Below, in pieces: positions 1-13,190 of a stretch of DNA of 64,000 nucleotides (within the stretch, counting starts at the first letter, position 1; the number at the start of each line of letters is the position of its first letter). This DNA comes from Uranotaenia lowii (taxonomy: Eukaryota; Arthropoda; Insecta; Diptera; Culicidae). The DNA is taken from the NCBI RefSeq assembly GCF_029784155.1, contig NC_073692.1, positions 432,617,324 through 432,681,323 of the forward strand. The letters run 5' to 3'. The notes beneath the pieces are model-generated. The model was given only the letters and a program-made list of their open reading frames with translations, ran no database searches and was not told the origin of the DNA. The position numbers and the translations under genes are program-made.

Positions 1-1917
1 TTGTCAATTTTGTCAATTTTGTCAATTTTGTCAATTTTGTCAATTTTGTCAATTTGATCAATTTTGTCAATTTTGTCAATTTTGTCAATTTTGTCAATTT
101 TGTCAATTTTGTCAATTTTGTCAATTTGATCAATTTGATCAATTTTGTCAATTTTGTCAATTTTGTCAATTTTGTCAATTTTGTCAATTTTGTCAATTTT
201 GTCAATTTTGTCAATTTTGTCAATTTTGTTAATTTTGTCAATTTTGTCAATTTTGTCAATTTTGTCAATTTTGTCAATTTTGTCAATTTTGTCAATTTTG
301 TCAATTTTGTCAATTTTGTCAATTTTGTCAATTTTGTCAATTTTGTCAATTTTGTCAATTTTGTCAATTTTGTCAATTTTGTCAATTTTGTCAATTTTGT
401 CAATTTTGTCAATTTTGTCAATTTTGTCAATTTTGTCAATTTTGTCAATTTTGTCAATTTTGTCAATTTTGTCAATTTTGTCAATTTTGTCAATTTTGTC
501 AATTTTGTCAATTTTGTCAATTTTGTCAATTTTGTCAATTTTGTCAATTTTGTCAATTTTGTCAATTTTGTCAATTTTGTCAATTTTGTCAATTTTGTCA
601 ATTTTGTCAATTTTGTCAATTTTGTCAATTTTGTCAATTTTGTCAATTTTGTCAATTTTGTCAATTTTGTCAATTTTGTCAATTTTGTCAATTTTGTCAA
701 TTTTGTCAATTTTGCCAATTTTGCCAATTTTGTCAATTTTGTCAATTTTGTCAATTTTGTCAATTTTGTCAATTTTGTCAATTTTGTCAATTTTGTCAAT
801 TTTGTCAATTTTGTCAATTTTGTCAATTTTGTCAATTTTGTCAATTTTGTCAATTTTGTCAATTTTGTCAATTTTGTCAATTTTGTCAATTTTGTCAATT
901 TTGTCAATTTTGTCAATTTTGTCAATTTTGTCAATTTTGTCAATTTTGTCAATTTTGTCAATTTTGTCAATTTTGTCAATTTTGTCAATTTTGTCAATTT
1001 TGTCAATTTTGTCAATTTTGTCAATTTTGTCAATTTTGTCAATTTTGTCAATTTTGTCAATTTTGTCAATTTTGTCAATTTTGTCAATTTTGTCAATTTT
1101 GTCAATTTTGTCAATTTTGTCAATTTTGTCAATTTTGTCAATTTTGTCAATTTTGTCAATTTTGTCAATTTTGTCAATTTTGTCAATTTTGTCAATTTTG
1201 TCAATTTTGTCAATTTTGTCAATTTTGTCAATTTTGTCAATTTTGTCAATTTTGTCAATTTTGTCAATTTTGTCAATTTTGTCAATTTTGTCAATTTTGT
1301 CAATTTTGTCAATTTTGTCAATTTTGTCAATTTTGTCAATTTGATCAATTTTGTCAATTTGATCAATTTTGTCAATTTTGTCAATTTTGTCAATTTTGTC
1401 AATTTTGTCAATTTTGTCAATTTTGTCAATTTTGTCAATTTTGTCAATTTTGTTAATTTTGTCAATTTTGTCAATTTTGTCAATTTTGTCAATTTTGTCA
1501 ATTTTGTCAATTTTGTCAATTTTGTCAATTTTGTCAATTTTGTCAATTTTGTCAATTTTGTCAATTTTGTCAATTTTGTCAATTTTGTCAATTTTGTCAA
1601 TTTTGTCAATTTTGTCAATTTTGTCAATTTTGTCAATTTTGTCAATTTTGTCAATTTTGTCAATTTTGTCAATTTCGTCGATTTTGTCAATTTTGTCAAT
1701 ATTGTCAATTTTGTCAATTTTGTCAACTTTGTCAATTTTGTCAATTTTGTCAATTTTGTCAATTTTGTCAATTTTGTCAATTTTGTCAATTTTGTCAATT
1801 TTGTCAATTTTGTCAATTTTGTCAATTTTGTCAATTTTGTCAATTTTGTCAATTTTGTCAATTTTGTCAGTTTTGTCAATTTTGTCAATTTTGTCAATTT
1901 TATCAATTTTGTCCATT
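1..1917 (+). repeat. 9-bp satellite array 1, unit GTCAATTTT
   Basis: About 213 head-to-tail copies of the 9-mer GTCAATTTT run from the window edge, so the true left end is outside. Most units are identical. Variants include GATC-type units near 56, 128, 137, 1343 and 1361, GTT-type units at 228 and 1452, GCC units at 714 and 723, and scattered changes after 1675. Read on the minus strand the unit is GACAAAATT, one base different from the plus-strand unit of the arrays near 36 and 57.6 kb. All three plus-strand frames lack stops, so ORFs of 622 and 399 codons cross it as tripeptide repeats (NFV, SIL). There is no sign that they are genes. Confidence 0.98.
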
Positions 1918-2215
1918 TTTAATTCTTTTTATGTTGCCTTATTTGGTAATATTTTAATTTTGTTGACTTTAACCAGTTTTTTTTTATCTGAAAATATTGT
2001 CATTCTTGTCTTTTTTGTCAACTTTGTCATAATTATGCCAATTTTGTCAATTTTCTAGTTTGAATAATTTTGCCAATCTATTCAACTTTTTTATATTTGA
2101 CAATTCTTGGATTTTTTTTATTTCTTGTTAATTTAGATAAATTTGTAAATGTCGTCATTTTGAAAATTTTGTATATTTTTGAACGTTATCATGTTTATGT
2201 TTGTCAATTTTGACA
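1918..2215 (+). repeat. decayed right margin of satellite array 1
   Basis: Past the regular array, isolated TTTTGTCAA-like units persist in diverged AT-rich sequence, for example near 1998, 2016, 2040 and 2202. Such decay at the edge fits an array homogenised in its interior, with older units stranded at the margin. Confidence 0.6.
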
Positions 2216-3000
2216 TGCATATCATGCAATTTGCTTAAAATTGAACCAAATGAACAATTTCGTTATTGTTACTCGTATTTTGGCTATAAATTTTATTGGG
2301 TATTGTACCTTTTTGGCAAGTTATTTTGTAAATTTCAAAACTGGAACTATTTACAAAATTTTGTTATCAGCGATAGCTCAATAAATTTGATATTATTGAC
2401 TTGGCTTGTATTGAAATAAAAGATAAGTTAGATTACTATTTTAAAATCCAATTTTCATGATCCTTTTCGGATTTTTGTGATCAAAATGTTAGATTTCTAC
2501 TGTCCACATAACTTTCATGTTTATTTGATGTTACTTTTTTTGTTCTTGATAGGAGTTTAATCCATTTAGGTTATTCTTTCTCGAAATTTTATGTAACGTG
2601 GATTCTTCTTGGTTCTCACATTTCAGTAATTATTTTTTGATGATTGCCAAACATTTTGATATAGAAGTATCTGAGGGTTAACATTTTTCTTAGAATTTTA
2701 TCATATGGTTTCTGGTGAAATACTGTAGATTTTCTGTGGCATCAATTATCTGCCACTCGATAATCCGTGCATTGAATATTCAAGAAACCGATTTTCAAAT
2801 CAAGATTTCCATTACCTAAATGATTTTTGAAGACTTTTTTTGAAGCCGTTTATTAAACTGCTTGGGTTAGATCAATTAAAATTTGATACCGGTAGGATAT
2901 CTCCTCCACTTTTTTCCATAGCCATGTGAAAACTTTTCATAGAGAGCATTCAGTGATACTTTTGTTGAAACATCCGACTAAACGAGGTTGTTTTTTTTCC
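2216..3000. other. AT-rich DNA, nothing recognised
   Basis: Poly-T and poly-A runs and short ORFs only. The 72-codon ORF at 2201-2419 starts in the satellite margin and has no recognisable domain. Confidence 0.6.
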
Positions 3001-4180
3001 GCCAAACTCCAAAACGCGTTATACAAATATCACTATGGGAACCTCTGATCCATATCGAATCCGAATGGGGAAGCACAACAAATAAAACAGAAAAAAAACC
3101 ACTCACAAGAAGCTAAGGGAAACCCCTTTTGGAAAGTTTTTCCGGGAAATCGATTGTGTACCGTTTCTATAATGAGACATAACAACACACAATAGGATTC
3201 ATTCCCAATAAGCATCTCTTCTGTTTCTGCTGTCTTCATCTTCGTCGTTTTCAGATAGGTTTCTTATGCGTTTGAGGCCAAAAGAGTTTTCCATTCGCTT
3301 TGGGGCTACGGCGCTGGTGGGTGTATGGCACGTAGTTTTTTTTCTCTCTCTTCAAGTTTTCCCTATCGGTCGGAAGGAAAATACAAAACAAAAAGCAGAA
3401 GAAACCGATGCTACTAACCTATTGAGGTGATTGGATTGAAACACCCTTGTCTTGCTTGCTACCGTTGAAGATCTTTTTTCTTCTTTCTTTTCTCAGCTCT
3501 GACTTTCGTTTGACGACCAATGATGCACACACAGAGTCAGGGGAGCCACACTCAAGAGCTCCACAAAACACGCAGCAGCATCCGTCTGTCTGACTGTCTT
3601 CGGTATCATCGCAAGCAGATCAGTAGCATCTTTTTCCATGCTCTTTGATAACGCCAGCCACCCCGATACGAGAGAGATAGATCTTTCTTCCATCCATACG
3701 TTTGTAAGTAAGGCAGGCCCTTTTGTGAGTGCGATGGCGGAAAACTGCTGAACAATGGAGCGTATGTTTTCTTCTTCGTCATCCGTGTTTTCCGTGATCC
3801 CGCTCAAATGGAGCTTCTGTTTGTGGTGTTGTTGTTGCTGTTTTTGTTCCTATTTTCATACCCCGTGGCAGCATCACAAAACACAATAATGGGATTTGTT
3901 GGTTTTCGGACGAAACCGAACCAGAAATCGTTCCGATACACAAGAGCAAACCCAATCCGAAGGGTGGGTATTTAACCTGCCTGCGGTGTTTGGACTTGCC
4001 AGCCGATTAGCGCCAATAAATCCGTCAATTCGGGAAGTTTGACCCCCGATCGGACTATGAGTTGGTTTATTTTGGCGGCGAACCGGATGTTGACCAACGT
4101 AACGGATTACGAGACCGGGAGCTATCTGTCTCTGACTCTGTCTTCGACTTTTGGAAGTCTCATCAAATAACTGTGGAATA
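3001..4180. other. GC-raised non-coding island
   Basis: Base composition is visibly more balanced than on either side and the sequence is non-repetitive. ORFs of 68 and 104 codons on the minus strand (3033-3239, 3493-3807) have no recognisable domain and look like chance. A conserved non-coding block or an unrecognised UTR is possible. Confidence 0.4.
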
Positions 4181-5130
4181 TAAGATACACAAGAAGCGTT
4201 AATTAGGTTCTATAAACAAATATCCTCGGGGTGGTTTTATTTATTTTTTGAAGATAATCATTGACACTGATCTCTGGACTTCATTTAAAATAAATAAATT
4301 AAAAAAAACCAAGAGCTGGTTCTCTTCTTGACAGGGTTCCATTCGGACTAGGATCACACCCTGTTTCTAGTTGTGACACCGACCCTTTAGGTTGACAACA
4401 GTTGAATTTGGGAAAAAAATCCATGACATTATCTACAACTTAAGCAAGTAAAACCAGACAATTTTTACTTTTTTTTCATTGGTTTTCGAATTTTATGTTT
4501 AATTTCGAAATAATTACAACTTTTTACAGAAAAAACTAAACCTCTTGTCTTATTGAAAAAAAAAAAGAGTAGCTGTAAAAAGGGCATAAACAATCAAGAA
4601 ATAATACTTCAGTTTAAGGTTGACTGAATTGATGTACAAAAAATTAACCTCAATAATAGAGTGCCCCAAATTTGTATGCTTATGCTTTGCTTATGATACA
4701 TACACAGCCAGATCTTGTCAGCATTCCAGTGAGTAGTAAAAGTACATTTACTACTCATCTTAACTGGGCCGGGCCCACTGTGCAGTATTGGACGCAGAGA
4801 CAACTGGAATCAAGGGAGGAAGAAACGTGATCAACAGTAACATACGTTTCTGTGATTATAAAATGTTCGAAATATTTTCGTTGGGAGCACATATGCTAAA
4901 ACTAATTGGGCTTCTTGAGTATGGCCCTTGGGATTTCAACCTTCTGTGGATGGAACTGAGGTTTTTCTGCACAGAAATCCAAAACATTGCTGTATATAAT
5001 TATTCATCTTATGAATTGACATTAGTGCTGTATTTGGTTAATATTCTTTTTTGAAATTAGTACTTCATCTGTATGTGACGTTTCTAATAAATGAATGTTT
5101 TGAATTTTTGTGCACCATCAATTCTTTGGA
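4181..5130. other. AT-rich DNA with one perfect short hairpin
   Basis: No gene seen. Positions 4731-4756 form a perfect inverted repeat, GAGTAGTAAA with its complement and a 6-nt loop (AGTACA). The overlapping ORFs at 4609-4803 and 4788-5054 have no recognisable domain. Confidence 0.5.
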
Positions 5131-5878
5131 TAGGGTAAATGTACCCGACCTTGGCACCTAAGGCATGGTGTACACTTTTTTCAACATTTCAACCTTCCTG
5201 TTGAGTGCACCATAGAATATTCTTTAAAGAATTTACTTGCTAACTTGTTTAGAGTTCAACAAAAATATGCTTTCTATATGGAACTTTCATTTCGCTGTAC
5301 CAATTGTTTGCCGTTTCGATGATCCGGTTCTTGGCCACCACCAATGTGCAATAGATCTTTACCAACAATGCTCAATTGACAGTTAACAGAATCGTAAGTT
5401 ATTCTTAATTTAAGGCCACTGACAGAATGACGTCAGCTGAGCGTAAAGTTCTAGGCGACGATGAAACACCGGGCTTCACTCATACAACTAAAAAGGCTTT
5501 TGATGAAATTTGGTTAAAAGGGAAGCACAAAATAAGCTTCCATTTCAAAAAGTCGGAAGTAAAAAATTTCCGCAGTTTTTTTTAATTTTTAAAATTTTAA
5601 ACTTTTAACTCATTTAAACAAAGTAATGATTATAAACACCTCAGGTTGTTTCAGAATATTTGTGTATGAACAAGAATCATTGGTTCATGAATGACAACCA
5701 AACCTTCATCAGGGGGACCGATTCAGAAACGAATTATTTCCGCGAGTGGTTTGAACTTTCTTTTTTTTTATGAACATTAAATCCCTTTGATGAAAACTTA
5801 ACTAACGTATTATTTAAGAGAACTTTTTAAACTGAACACTTCAAAAAAAATTTCCAATATGTATACAGTTAGTTACCT

Positions 5879-5886
5879 ATGAAGGA
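5879..5886 (+). other. 8-bp target-site duplication, left of hAT element
   Basis: ATGAAGGA, repeated exactly at 8106-8113 on the far side of the element. Confidence 0.9.
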
Positions 5887-8105
5887 CAGGCGCGGATCTA
5901 GAAATTGCCTTTAGGGGGGGTGGTTTAGTAAATTTTCAAAAAATACGGCCAACATTTTTTTAGTGTGTGGGAAACATAAAAACTGTAACAGGAAAATGTT
6001 AATGATAAAGATGAAGAGGATTCAGCAGCATGTAAATAATGTTGAAGACAATTTGAAAAAAAAAAGATTGTTCAAAGAATTCTGTACATCTGTTTGTGAC
6101 TAGCGCAGACAAATATTTTTTTCCCTGGTATGAAGTTGAATGACATGAAGTTGGGGATATGGAATGACCATTTATTTATTTATATCAGATTAGAAATCCA
6201 TGAGCAATTCAGTTTTGAAAATCGTACATTATTTATTTTCAGTCAAAAATGAATCTGTTGATATGATTTCAATTTAGTCAAATGAGTTTCTTTGGTTTTA
6301 TGGTTAAAACTACGTCTTTATAATTTTGAAACTATAGAAATTGAAAAATTCCAATTTTAAACCGCTTGCTGCTTCATTACTTATCGAAACCCGTCAGTGT
6401 GTTTATTCAATAATTTTACATATTTTTCACCTGAATATCCTGAATATCAATTTAAAGACGATCTAAAACAAATAAAAATTAAAAACACACATAAGCAAAT
6501 ATCTAGACAAATAAAATATAGTTTACTATTCATTATATTAAATTTTAATTAGCCTCAGTAACAATGATAAATCTCATTTTTAGAAATGGTTAAAATATTT
6601 GAAATTTGTCTGATAGATTTTGAGCATCGATTAAGTTTATTTTAAGAAAACCTTTAATTTCTTAAAAGGAATAAACATCGATAAAAATGAATCAAACTTT
6701 CAAAGATAAAATAAGATATTAAAATTTTGTTGCTAGTTTGATCGAAATCTAAAATTTTAATTTGAAATTCGGTTTTTGAGAAGACTGAGAATAATATACA
6801 ATACATAAGGAAATATGAAATTTCTTGCAGAATTTTTACTTAATATAACAAGTCTCTTTATCAGTCAATATTTTATTAATAAAAAAAGAACTCCATGAGT
6901 TAAATCATGTGGATGGATTGATTTTGCATTATTCGAAAATTGTAAAATAAACTTGAAATCTATCTACTTTAAATTTGAAATTTTCAGCTAAATTTTGACA
7001 TTGATTTAAAAAATTGAATTGTAAAATTGAATCAACAAGTTTGCGATGTTCTGCAATTTTCAACCTCAACGAAAAACTTTCTTGATATTTTTATATTGAT
7101 TTGAAAAAATATTTACAACCTGAATATGAATCTTAATTTAGAATGTTGATTCTGCATCTGAATTTTGAACCATAAATTCAATATTTGAATTATAAATCCT
7201 AATTCCAGATCGGAATTTTAAATACAGTTAATTGCGTTTTTTAACGTTTATTAAAAAAAATGTACCAAGAACTAAAATTTGTTTCGTAGCCTTCAATCAT
7301 AAATTCAAATTTTGATATTTGAGGATTCGATCTGAGCTCAGTAATTCAATTATTTATTCTGAATCCGATTATTGAATCTGAATTTAAATACAAATTTTGA
7401 ATGATGAACCTAATTCTGATTTTCTAATACTGGATTGAAATCTCGAAGCTTTGTTATATTTGAATTTTTTATACAAATTAAGTTATAGAACCTCGAATCA
7501 AAAAATGAAACAAAAACTCCTGATGATTCCTAGTTTTTTTAAAACTTTTATTCAATATTATTATTTTCTTAAAAAATGAAAATGCACATGAGTTTTTGAA
7601 ATCATGACTCAAGTTTTAAATGAAATGCAAAATCAAATTTGAATCAGGATTTCCAAACATCTTTTCATAACTATTTCCTAAAGATGATTCTTACTGAAAA
7701 TCAATAATCAAGAAATATAAAAAAAGAAAAACAATTTTGATTTAGGTAATATGGAACCACAACCTCGAATTTTTTTTTTTTGGAAACCTCATCCAACTTC
7801 CTTAACCCTCAATTTGTTTGAAACCCTTTTAGTTTTCCATCTCAACACTTTCTTTGAATCACGCGCCAAACAATTAAGAATACTGTTTATACCCAATACA
7901 AGCATTTTGTTAAGCAGCTACTGAACTCTTATGCACGTGTAAAAATGATAAAGTCAATGTTAAGATACTTTGACACATGAAAATATTATATTTCATCTAA
8001 ATTGAGTTGAAAAAAATAATGACCATTTTACTTATGATTTTTTTCCGCATGGGGGGGAGGGGGGGGTGATCACTCCCATCACCCTCCCCCGTAGATCCGC
8101 GCATG
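5887..8105 (+). mobile_element. non-autonomous hAT-type DNA transposon, 2219 bp
   Basis: The ends are CAGGCGCGGATCTA on the left and the complement of CATGCGCGGATCTA on the right, a 14-bp terminal inverted repeat with one mismatch. It is flanked by the 8-bp direct repeat ATGAAGGA at 5879-5886 and 8106-8113. Copy B of the host repeat has a single ATGAAGGA here (near 53524), which is a related empty site. An 8-bp target duplication with CAG-type ends is the hAT signature. The interior is very AT-rich with no transposase ORF, so it would need transposase from elsewhere. G-runs flank both ends (near 5915 and 8050). Confidence 0.9.
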
Positions 8106-8113
8106 ATGAAGGA
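8106..8113 (+). other. 8-bp target-site duplication, right of hAT element
   Basis: ATGAAGGA, matching 5879-5886. Confidence 0.9.
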
Positions 8114-9452
8114 CTGATAAAATCTGAATAAAGCCAATCAATCTTGGAAAAGTATTTCAGATGGCATGGGCTTATCTAGACTTGCCCAGATTTTCAACGT
8201 AGAGTTTAAAAAAAAAGTTGATGTGGTCCAGCTGCCAGAATATTGAGGTAAAATATCCGTATCTGGCCCCGATTGATTCACATTTCTCGAAATTTTTTAA
8301 AGAGATTTCATAGTTCATCATTTTTGCGAAGTTTTTTGAGACTTCGCAAAAAAACAAGTACGACTTGAATGGGAGTAATACTGAAAGGTTTGAGCCGAGT
8401 CAAATAAACGAATTATTTAAAAAAAAATGACTTGAACGTGGTTGATGTGAAAGTGGTATTGTAACGTTGAATTAAAATATCTTATTTTGAATTTTTCTCA
8501 TCGATTTTTTTTTTGAGAATTCCCTGATTTGAATGCTAACTGGACAAATTCAGGAATGCTTAGCGTAACGATAGATTCATTTACTACATTTCTATGGTTC
8601 TGTGCATCATGATGTGTTGTCCTTTATAAATCATTGTTTAAATTATTCCTTTTGAATTTTTATAGACCATAAATTGATAATAAACTACCCTAGGTGACTT
8701 GCGATTGCGACACAAAGGGTTATTTTCACTACCAAACAACTATCTTCATATTGTGGAGTTTGGCTTCATAAAGTAAGAAATTGAAAAAATCCTTGAATGG
8801 TATTTTAAAATTTAGCCCTTTTGAATTTGTTAGCTGAGATTATGAGCTTCTAGCAAGAGCCATCTCGAATGCCCGGGGCGTTGCGCAGTGGTTTGACACG
8901 CCAAATAGATATTAGAAAGTAAACCTTGCTAAAACATTTTTTTAATTCCACTCACATCTAATATTTTAAGGAATAATTGAAAATAAAAAGATATTTTCCT
9001 GGACTTCCAACTTCTGTTTCCAAGAAAAAAAATTATAACAAAAATCCAAAAAATCAAATTTGAATATATGGTTCCCAACCAATAGAAAACGATTCCAAAA
9101 CTCAATTAATTATGTATTTTATATACTAAAGTCATAAATTGCCAGTGATCTAACAGTTTTTAGATAAGAAAAACATCTTAAGTCTTGTGAGTTGCTTAAT
9201 TTCACTTAGTTTTTTTATATTTTGAACCCATGTGTTCTGTAGGAGACCACGTGGCATTTGTTCGGCAGACTGCAATGCAAATGCTGTTCGCACGCATACC
9301 AATGTACTTTCGATTCATGGTTCCCAAATAGCGATTTTTGCATTTTCAATGCTTGGATAAGACTTTTAGTTAGTCGAATCACTTATGTTTTCCAACTTAT
9401 TTCGAAGCTTTAGTAGATAGAAACAGTCTTATCATAAAACCCAATTAGTATG

Positions 9453-11260
9453 AAAACATTTGTGCGTAGTTTTAAATGAAGTTTTAGGGAAAACATCAGC
9501 CAAAAAATACTCTAATTCTACTAAACCTACTAAATCTTTAATGAACATGTATTTTTTCCAGCTTCCAACACTGGTGGTGTATTTCGATTGAAGTTGCATG
9601 TCAAGAAAAGGAACAAAATTAGCTTTAAATTTTTATTCAAAACCTAAAGAAATATTCACTCTTTAGTCTTTCTAGTATTTTTTTGATTTTTTGCCGAGTT
9701 TAACTGTAGGCATGAGTATTTATTGAAAATTTTTCAAATGATTGTCCGCGTTTGAAATCGCATGTGAATTTAACAGTTGCACTAGAAAGGTGAGTTCATC
9801 TGATTTTCATACGGTGATTTCCAACATAATTGCCTCGGATGCAGATCGAAAAAAATTAACTACTTTAATAAAGTACAAACAATCCAAAAATTCGGTATGC
9901 ACAGATTTGAAACAAATTATTCTCTTCGCAATGAAAATATATTCAAAATTTTCTAGCTCAATTTGGACCTGAAAAACACGAAAAGACATGTTGGCAGGCC
10001 AAGAAAAGGACCATGCAAAAATAGGGCTCACTTACCCTATACCACCTTTGCTCGCTCTTCAAAAGAAACTTTGAAGAAACAGAAAAACCTAATTAGTATA
10101 GCCACGAAATCTTTTGAAAATTACTTTTTCAAAAGATTTTGTCGAATCAATAAGGACAATTTGAGTTTTGATAAGAAAAATTCATAACAGTCACAGAACC
10201 CGTAAAGTAGTCATAATTACGAATCACTCCAAAAAAAAAAAAATCTAAATACTAACCATTGGTACAAAAAAAAATGAAATTGTAAATCTGATAATTGAAA
10301 AATTCTGAGGGATACTTATCTTTGCGTGTCTCCAATACTCAAACCTTCTGTTGTTCTCCTAACGACACAATTTAAATTGATCGGAATAGTCACAGCAGCA
10401 CAAATCCATCATCGTATGATCTTCATTATTCTCCCAAAATCACGGCTAAATCCTCCGGAAAAAATTTATAACCCCAAAAACTTTGCACATTAAATTTTTA
10501 ATCATTTTCGGCAATCAAAGCAGACTGGTAAGCTCTTCGCGTCTAGCATTCCAAACAAACGCATGAATACTTAATAAACAACATTTCCCTAGAATAAGGA
10601 AAATCATCCGATCTAGAAGAAAAACAACCCTTAATAACTGTTTCTTTCCTTGAATTAAAGTCCCATCCCATCACCTTCAGGTATCAGGTACCAGAAGAGG
10701 GTATGAAAAAATTAATTGATTGCATGAAGTTATCATTGCTTAATCATTTTTTCCTTTTCTGTATATTCAAAATTTGAAACTGCTTTTCAATAAAAAGTTG
10801 GAACATTTAAAGCCGTTAAGTTTCAATCTTTGAATATTTTGAATGTTCTGGAATTTTCTAATCAGAACTGTTATCACTGTAATCTGTCATGTTTGGTTAA
10901 GTCTGTTTGGAAAAATAGCGTGTATTTAGATTACAAAAATCGTTTCAGAAATCTGCTATAAATCCAAAAAAAATTATAAACTTTTTGGAAACTCAAGCAT
11001 GACCGGGTTGATCGTTTCTGCTAATTTTGATAACCTAATATATAAGTTAAAGATCTTTCAACTCGCTTTCAATAAAAATGAATTTACAGTTCGCTTGTTT
11101 GGGTGTTATGAACGTTCAAAAAGTTTAGCTTCTCCCGAAACCATCTCATCATCAATTAACAAGCATGATTATCATCGTACACATTTTCTTTTCGTGGAGA
11201 GCAACATCGCACATCTTTCAAACCAACCACCCAAATTGAATTAGGTGCAACACATCCTAA
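9453..11260. other. AT-rich DNA, no supported gene
   Basis: Overlapping ORFs at 9742-9972 and 9963-10187 carry a short GRPRKG stretch resembling an AT-hook but nothing else recognisable. An 81-codon ORF at 10999-11244 has no known domain. No repeat ends were recognised. Confidence 0.5.
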
Positions 11261-11815
11261 AAACTTTCACCTTTCGTCTGTCTGATGTTATGCATCAGCA
11301 TCAGCATCAGCATCGGCGTTATGAGCGAAGTAGAAGATTTCCAACAGCTGTTGGGAAATTTAAGAAAGTCATAATTAGATCAATATAGAAGAGATTTCAC
11401 TTGTAAAAGTTTACACAACTTTCGCCCCGGGAACGCAACGCCACCCGCTGCCGTTTGTTGTTGATGTTGATGGGTTCGGATTAAAGGGGGGTCACTGGGG
11501 TTGGGGGACTATTTGGCTCAAATGTTTCGGCTATGTGTGTGCACAGGTTGTAAACGAACTTCAAAACGATTCTTCTCCAAAAGATTTTTCTTTTCCCCGG
11601 CCCGGCTGCTGGCTGCTGAATATGGTGGCAGATCTCCCCAAAAGGGCGCGGCTGTTCCATCATGACACGAGAATATCTACCTTTCTTGGATAACCTGAGA
11701 AAGTAGCGAAAAAAAGAAGGTATAAACACGCACCGAGGGCAAAATCGTAAATATGGAATTCCCCTGCTCTTAGCGAAACAAGTCGAGCAACCAGTTATCA
11801 AGGGGATTAGAGTGG
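11261..11815. other. GC-raised island with a short hexamer repeat
   Basis: About four CATCAG units lie near 11291-11315. The rest is unique-looking and more GC-rich than its flanks. The 106-codon minus ORF at 11481-11801 is unrecognised and probably chance. Confidence 0.4.
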
Positions 11816-13190
11816 TACAAGAATACTTGGAATTGTCCTAAGGATAAGACCATTTCAGGGTGCTTGTGTTTTTGGAAGTTCGTGACCGAACTGTTAAAGC
11901 CCTGGCTAAGCCGGATTTTCCGAATGAGTATCCTGGTAATGCCCATTTGATTTGTTAAAAGGTAAGTTTGTTTAGCTTAATCCTTCCTGGAGAAGAAACA
12001 CTTTCGAGTTTTCTGTAAATGGAGTAGGTACTACTTCTTGATTATGTTTCATCAACTTTGCCTCATTGAACAATTGCTAGCATCGTTCTACAATTAAGGT
12101 TGTGCGTTGAGATTCTGATTTGCTTGAAACACAATAATTTCTAATTCCAGCCCAAATCATTATGGACATCGAAAGCCGGATTTTTAAAGCCCGACGCTCA
12201 ACACTGGCTCACTCTAATATAATTTGCTAATCCAAAGTTGGAGCTTCTTCGTTTCGAGGACTGATGATGGTGGAGTATCATCTCTCCTTGCAGCAAGTAA
12301 CTCGGGCCAACTTTTTCCCACGCGTACAGTTTCATTAGCATTAGCAAAGATAAATGAACAAGAAGAAAACACTTAGGCCATATACAGACAGCAGAAACAC
12401 ACACGCTCCCCCACACCCTCACACATACACACACACGCACACTTCTGCCAGAGGGCACTTCTTCTTCCCGTCTTCGACGAGAAGGAAGCGTTATGCTTTA
12501 TGCTTCAGTTGGCACCCCAACTCCGCCAAAAAATTAGAAGAAAAAAGCCTTCGAGAAGACGTCGACGCCCCGTGTGTCTTCAAATGTTGGGAACTTTGGC
12601 CCCCTTCTGTTTTAAAGAATCGCGCGGTGGCGGCGGCGGCGTTCCAAAGTCTTGAGCGACGACGAAGACGCTTTTTCTTCTGTGTGTTTTCTTCGTCTTC
12701 ACCAAAAGGCTCTCTGTCTGTGGCCCCAAAGTCTGTGGCGTGGCGAGGCACTTTTGCTTCTAATGATGCCGCTGCTGTCGCTTTTCAAGTTTTCTATTGT
12801 TTATAGGTGCAATATATACTTAGACAAGTTTTAATGATTCTCCCGCGACTTTCCAGCGGCGGGTTTTTTTTTGCGTTGTTTCATCCCCAACCAAGACTTA
12901 CACATTATTATATTCGGGTGACTCTCTCATCTTCATCTTCTTGAGCTTTCGCTGCTGTTTTGTGTGGAGCCATGCTGCTACTTGTGTTTGATTGCCTGTT
13001 TCGCCTGTTTGGTTTGGTAATGATAAAACAAAAAGGGCGAAAGTGAATTTAAAGCCAATTGGTGACTTTGTAAAGTATGAACGGCGTCACTCGGGTTTAG
13101 TTCGAAAGTGTCGTTCCTCTCGAAACAGAACAGAAGTTTGGGCGCATTTGCCGATGCTGAATTTCACTAGACTTCACTGGAACAATTAAA
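11816..13190. other. mixed region with GC-raised island, no gene recognised
   Basis: It contains a CA-rich tract at 12396-12443 and a GGC-rich stretch near 12625-12645. Overlapping ORFs on both strands (150 codons plus at 12354-12806, 86 codons minus at 12491-12751) are low in complexity, mutually exclusive and unrecognised. Confidence 0.4.
12396..12443 (+). repeat. imperfect CA microsatellite
   Basis: ACACAC-rich tract broken by CTCCCC and CCCTC interruptions. Confidence 0.8.

Larger units (their letters stand above)
5131..9452 (+). repeat. unclassified ~2.1-kb interspersed repeat, copy A, interrupted
   Basis: The sequence from TAGGGTAAATGTACCCGACC to CCCAATTAGTATG is shared at roughly 90% identity with 52711-54919. 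Copy A lies in two pieces, 5131-5886 and 8114-9452, because a hAT element sits between them. Copy A also lacks about 57 bp and about 40 bp that copy B retains. There are no terminal inverted repeats, no long ORF and no clear target duplication, so the class is unknown. A stretch near 8875-8900 (GCGCAGTGGTTTGACACGCC) resembles the first half of a tRNA A-box region, but no cloverleaf follows. Confidence 0.85.

Noticed and set aside
1..1917. CRISPR array or telomere repeat
   Set aside because: There are no spacers between repeats, and the unit does not match the insect telomere pentamer. These are simple satellites inside a eukaryotic locus.
8870..8925. tRNA gene or SINE head in the repeat copies (also 54335-54375)
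   Set aside because: An A-box-like word is present, but no acceptor pairing or B box follows at tRNA spacing.
9742..10187. AT-hook-like protein (GRPRKG)
   Set aside because: One short motif in a 74-codon ORF that overlaps two others; not enough to call a gene.
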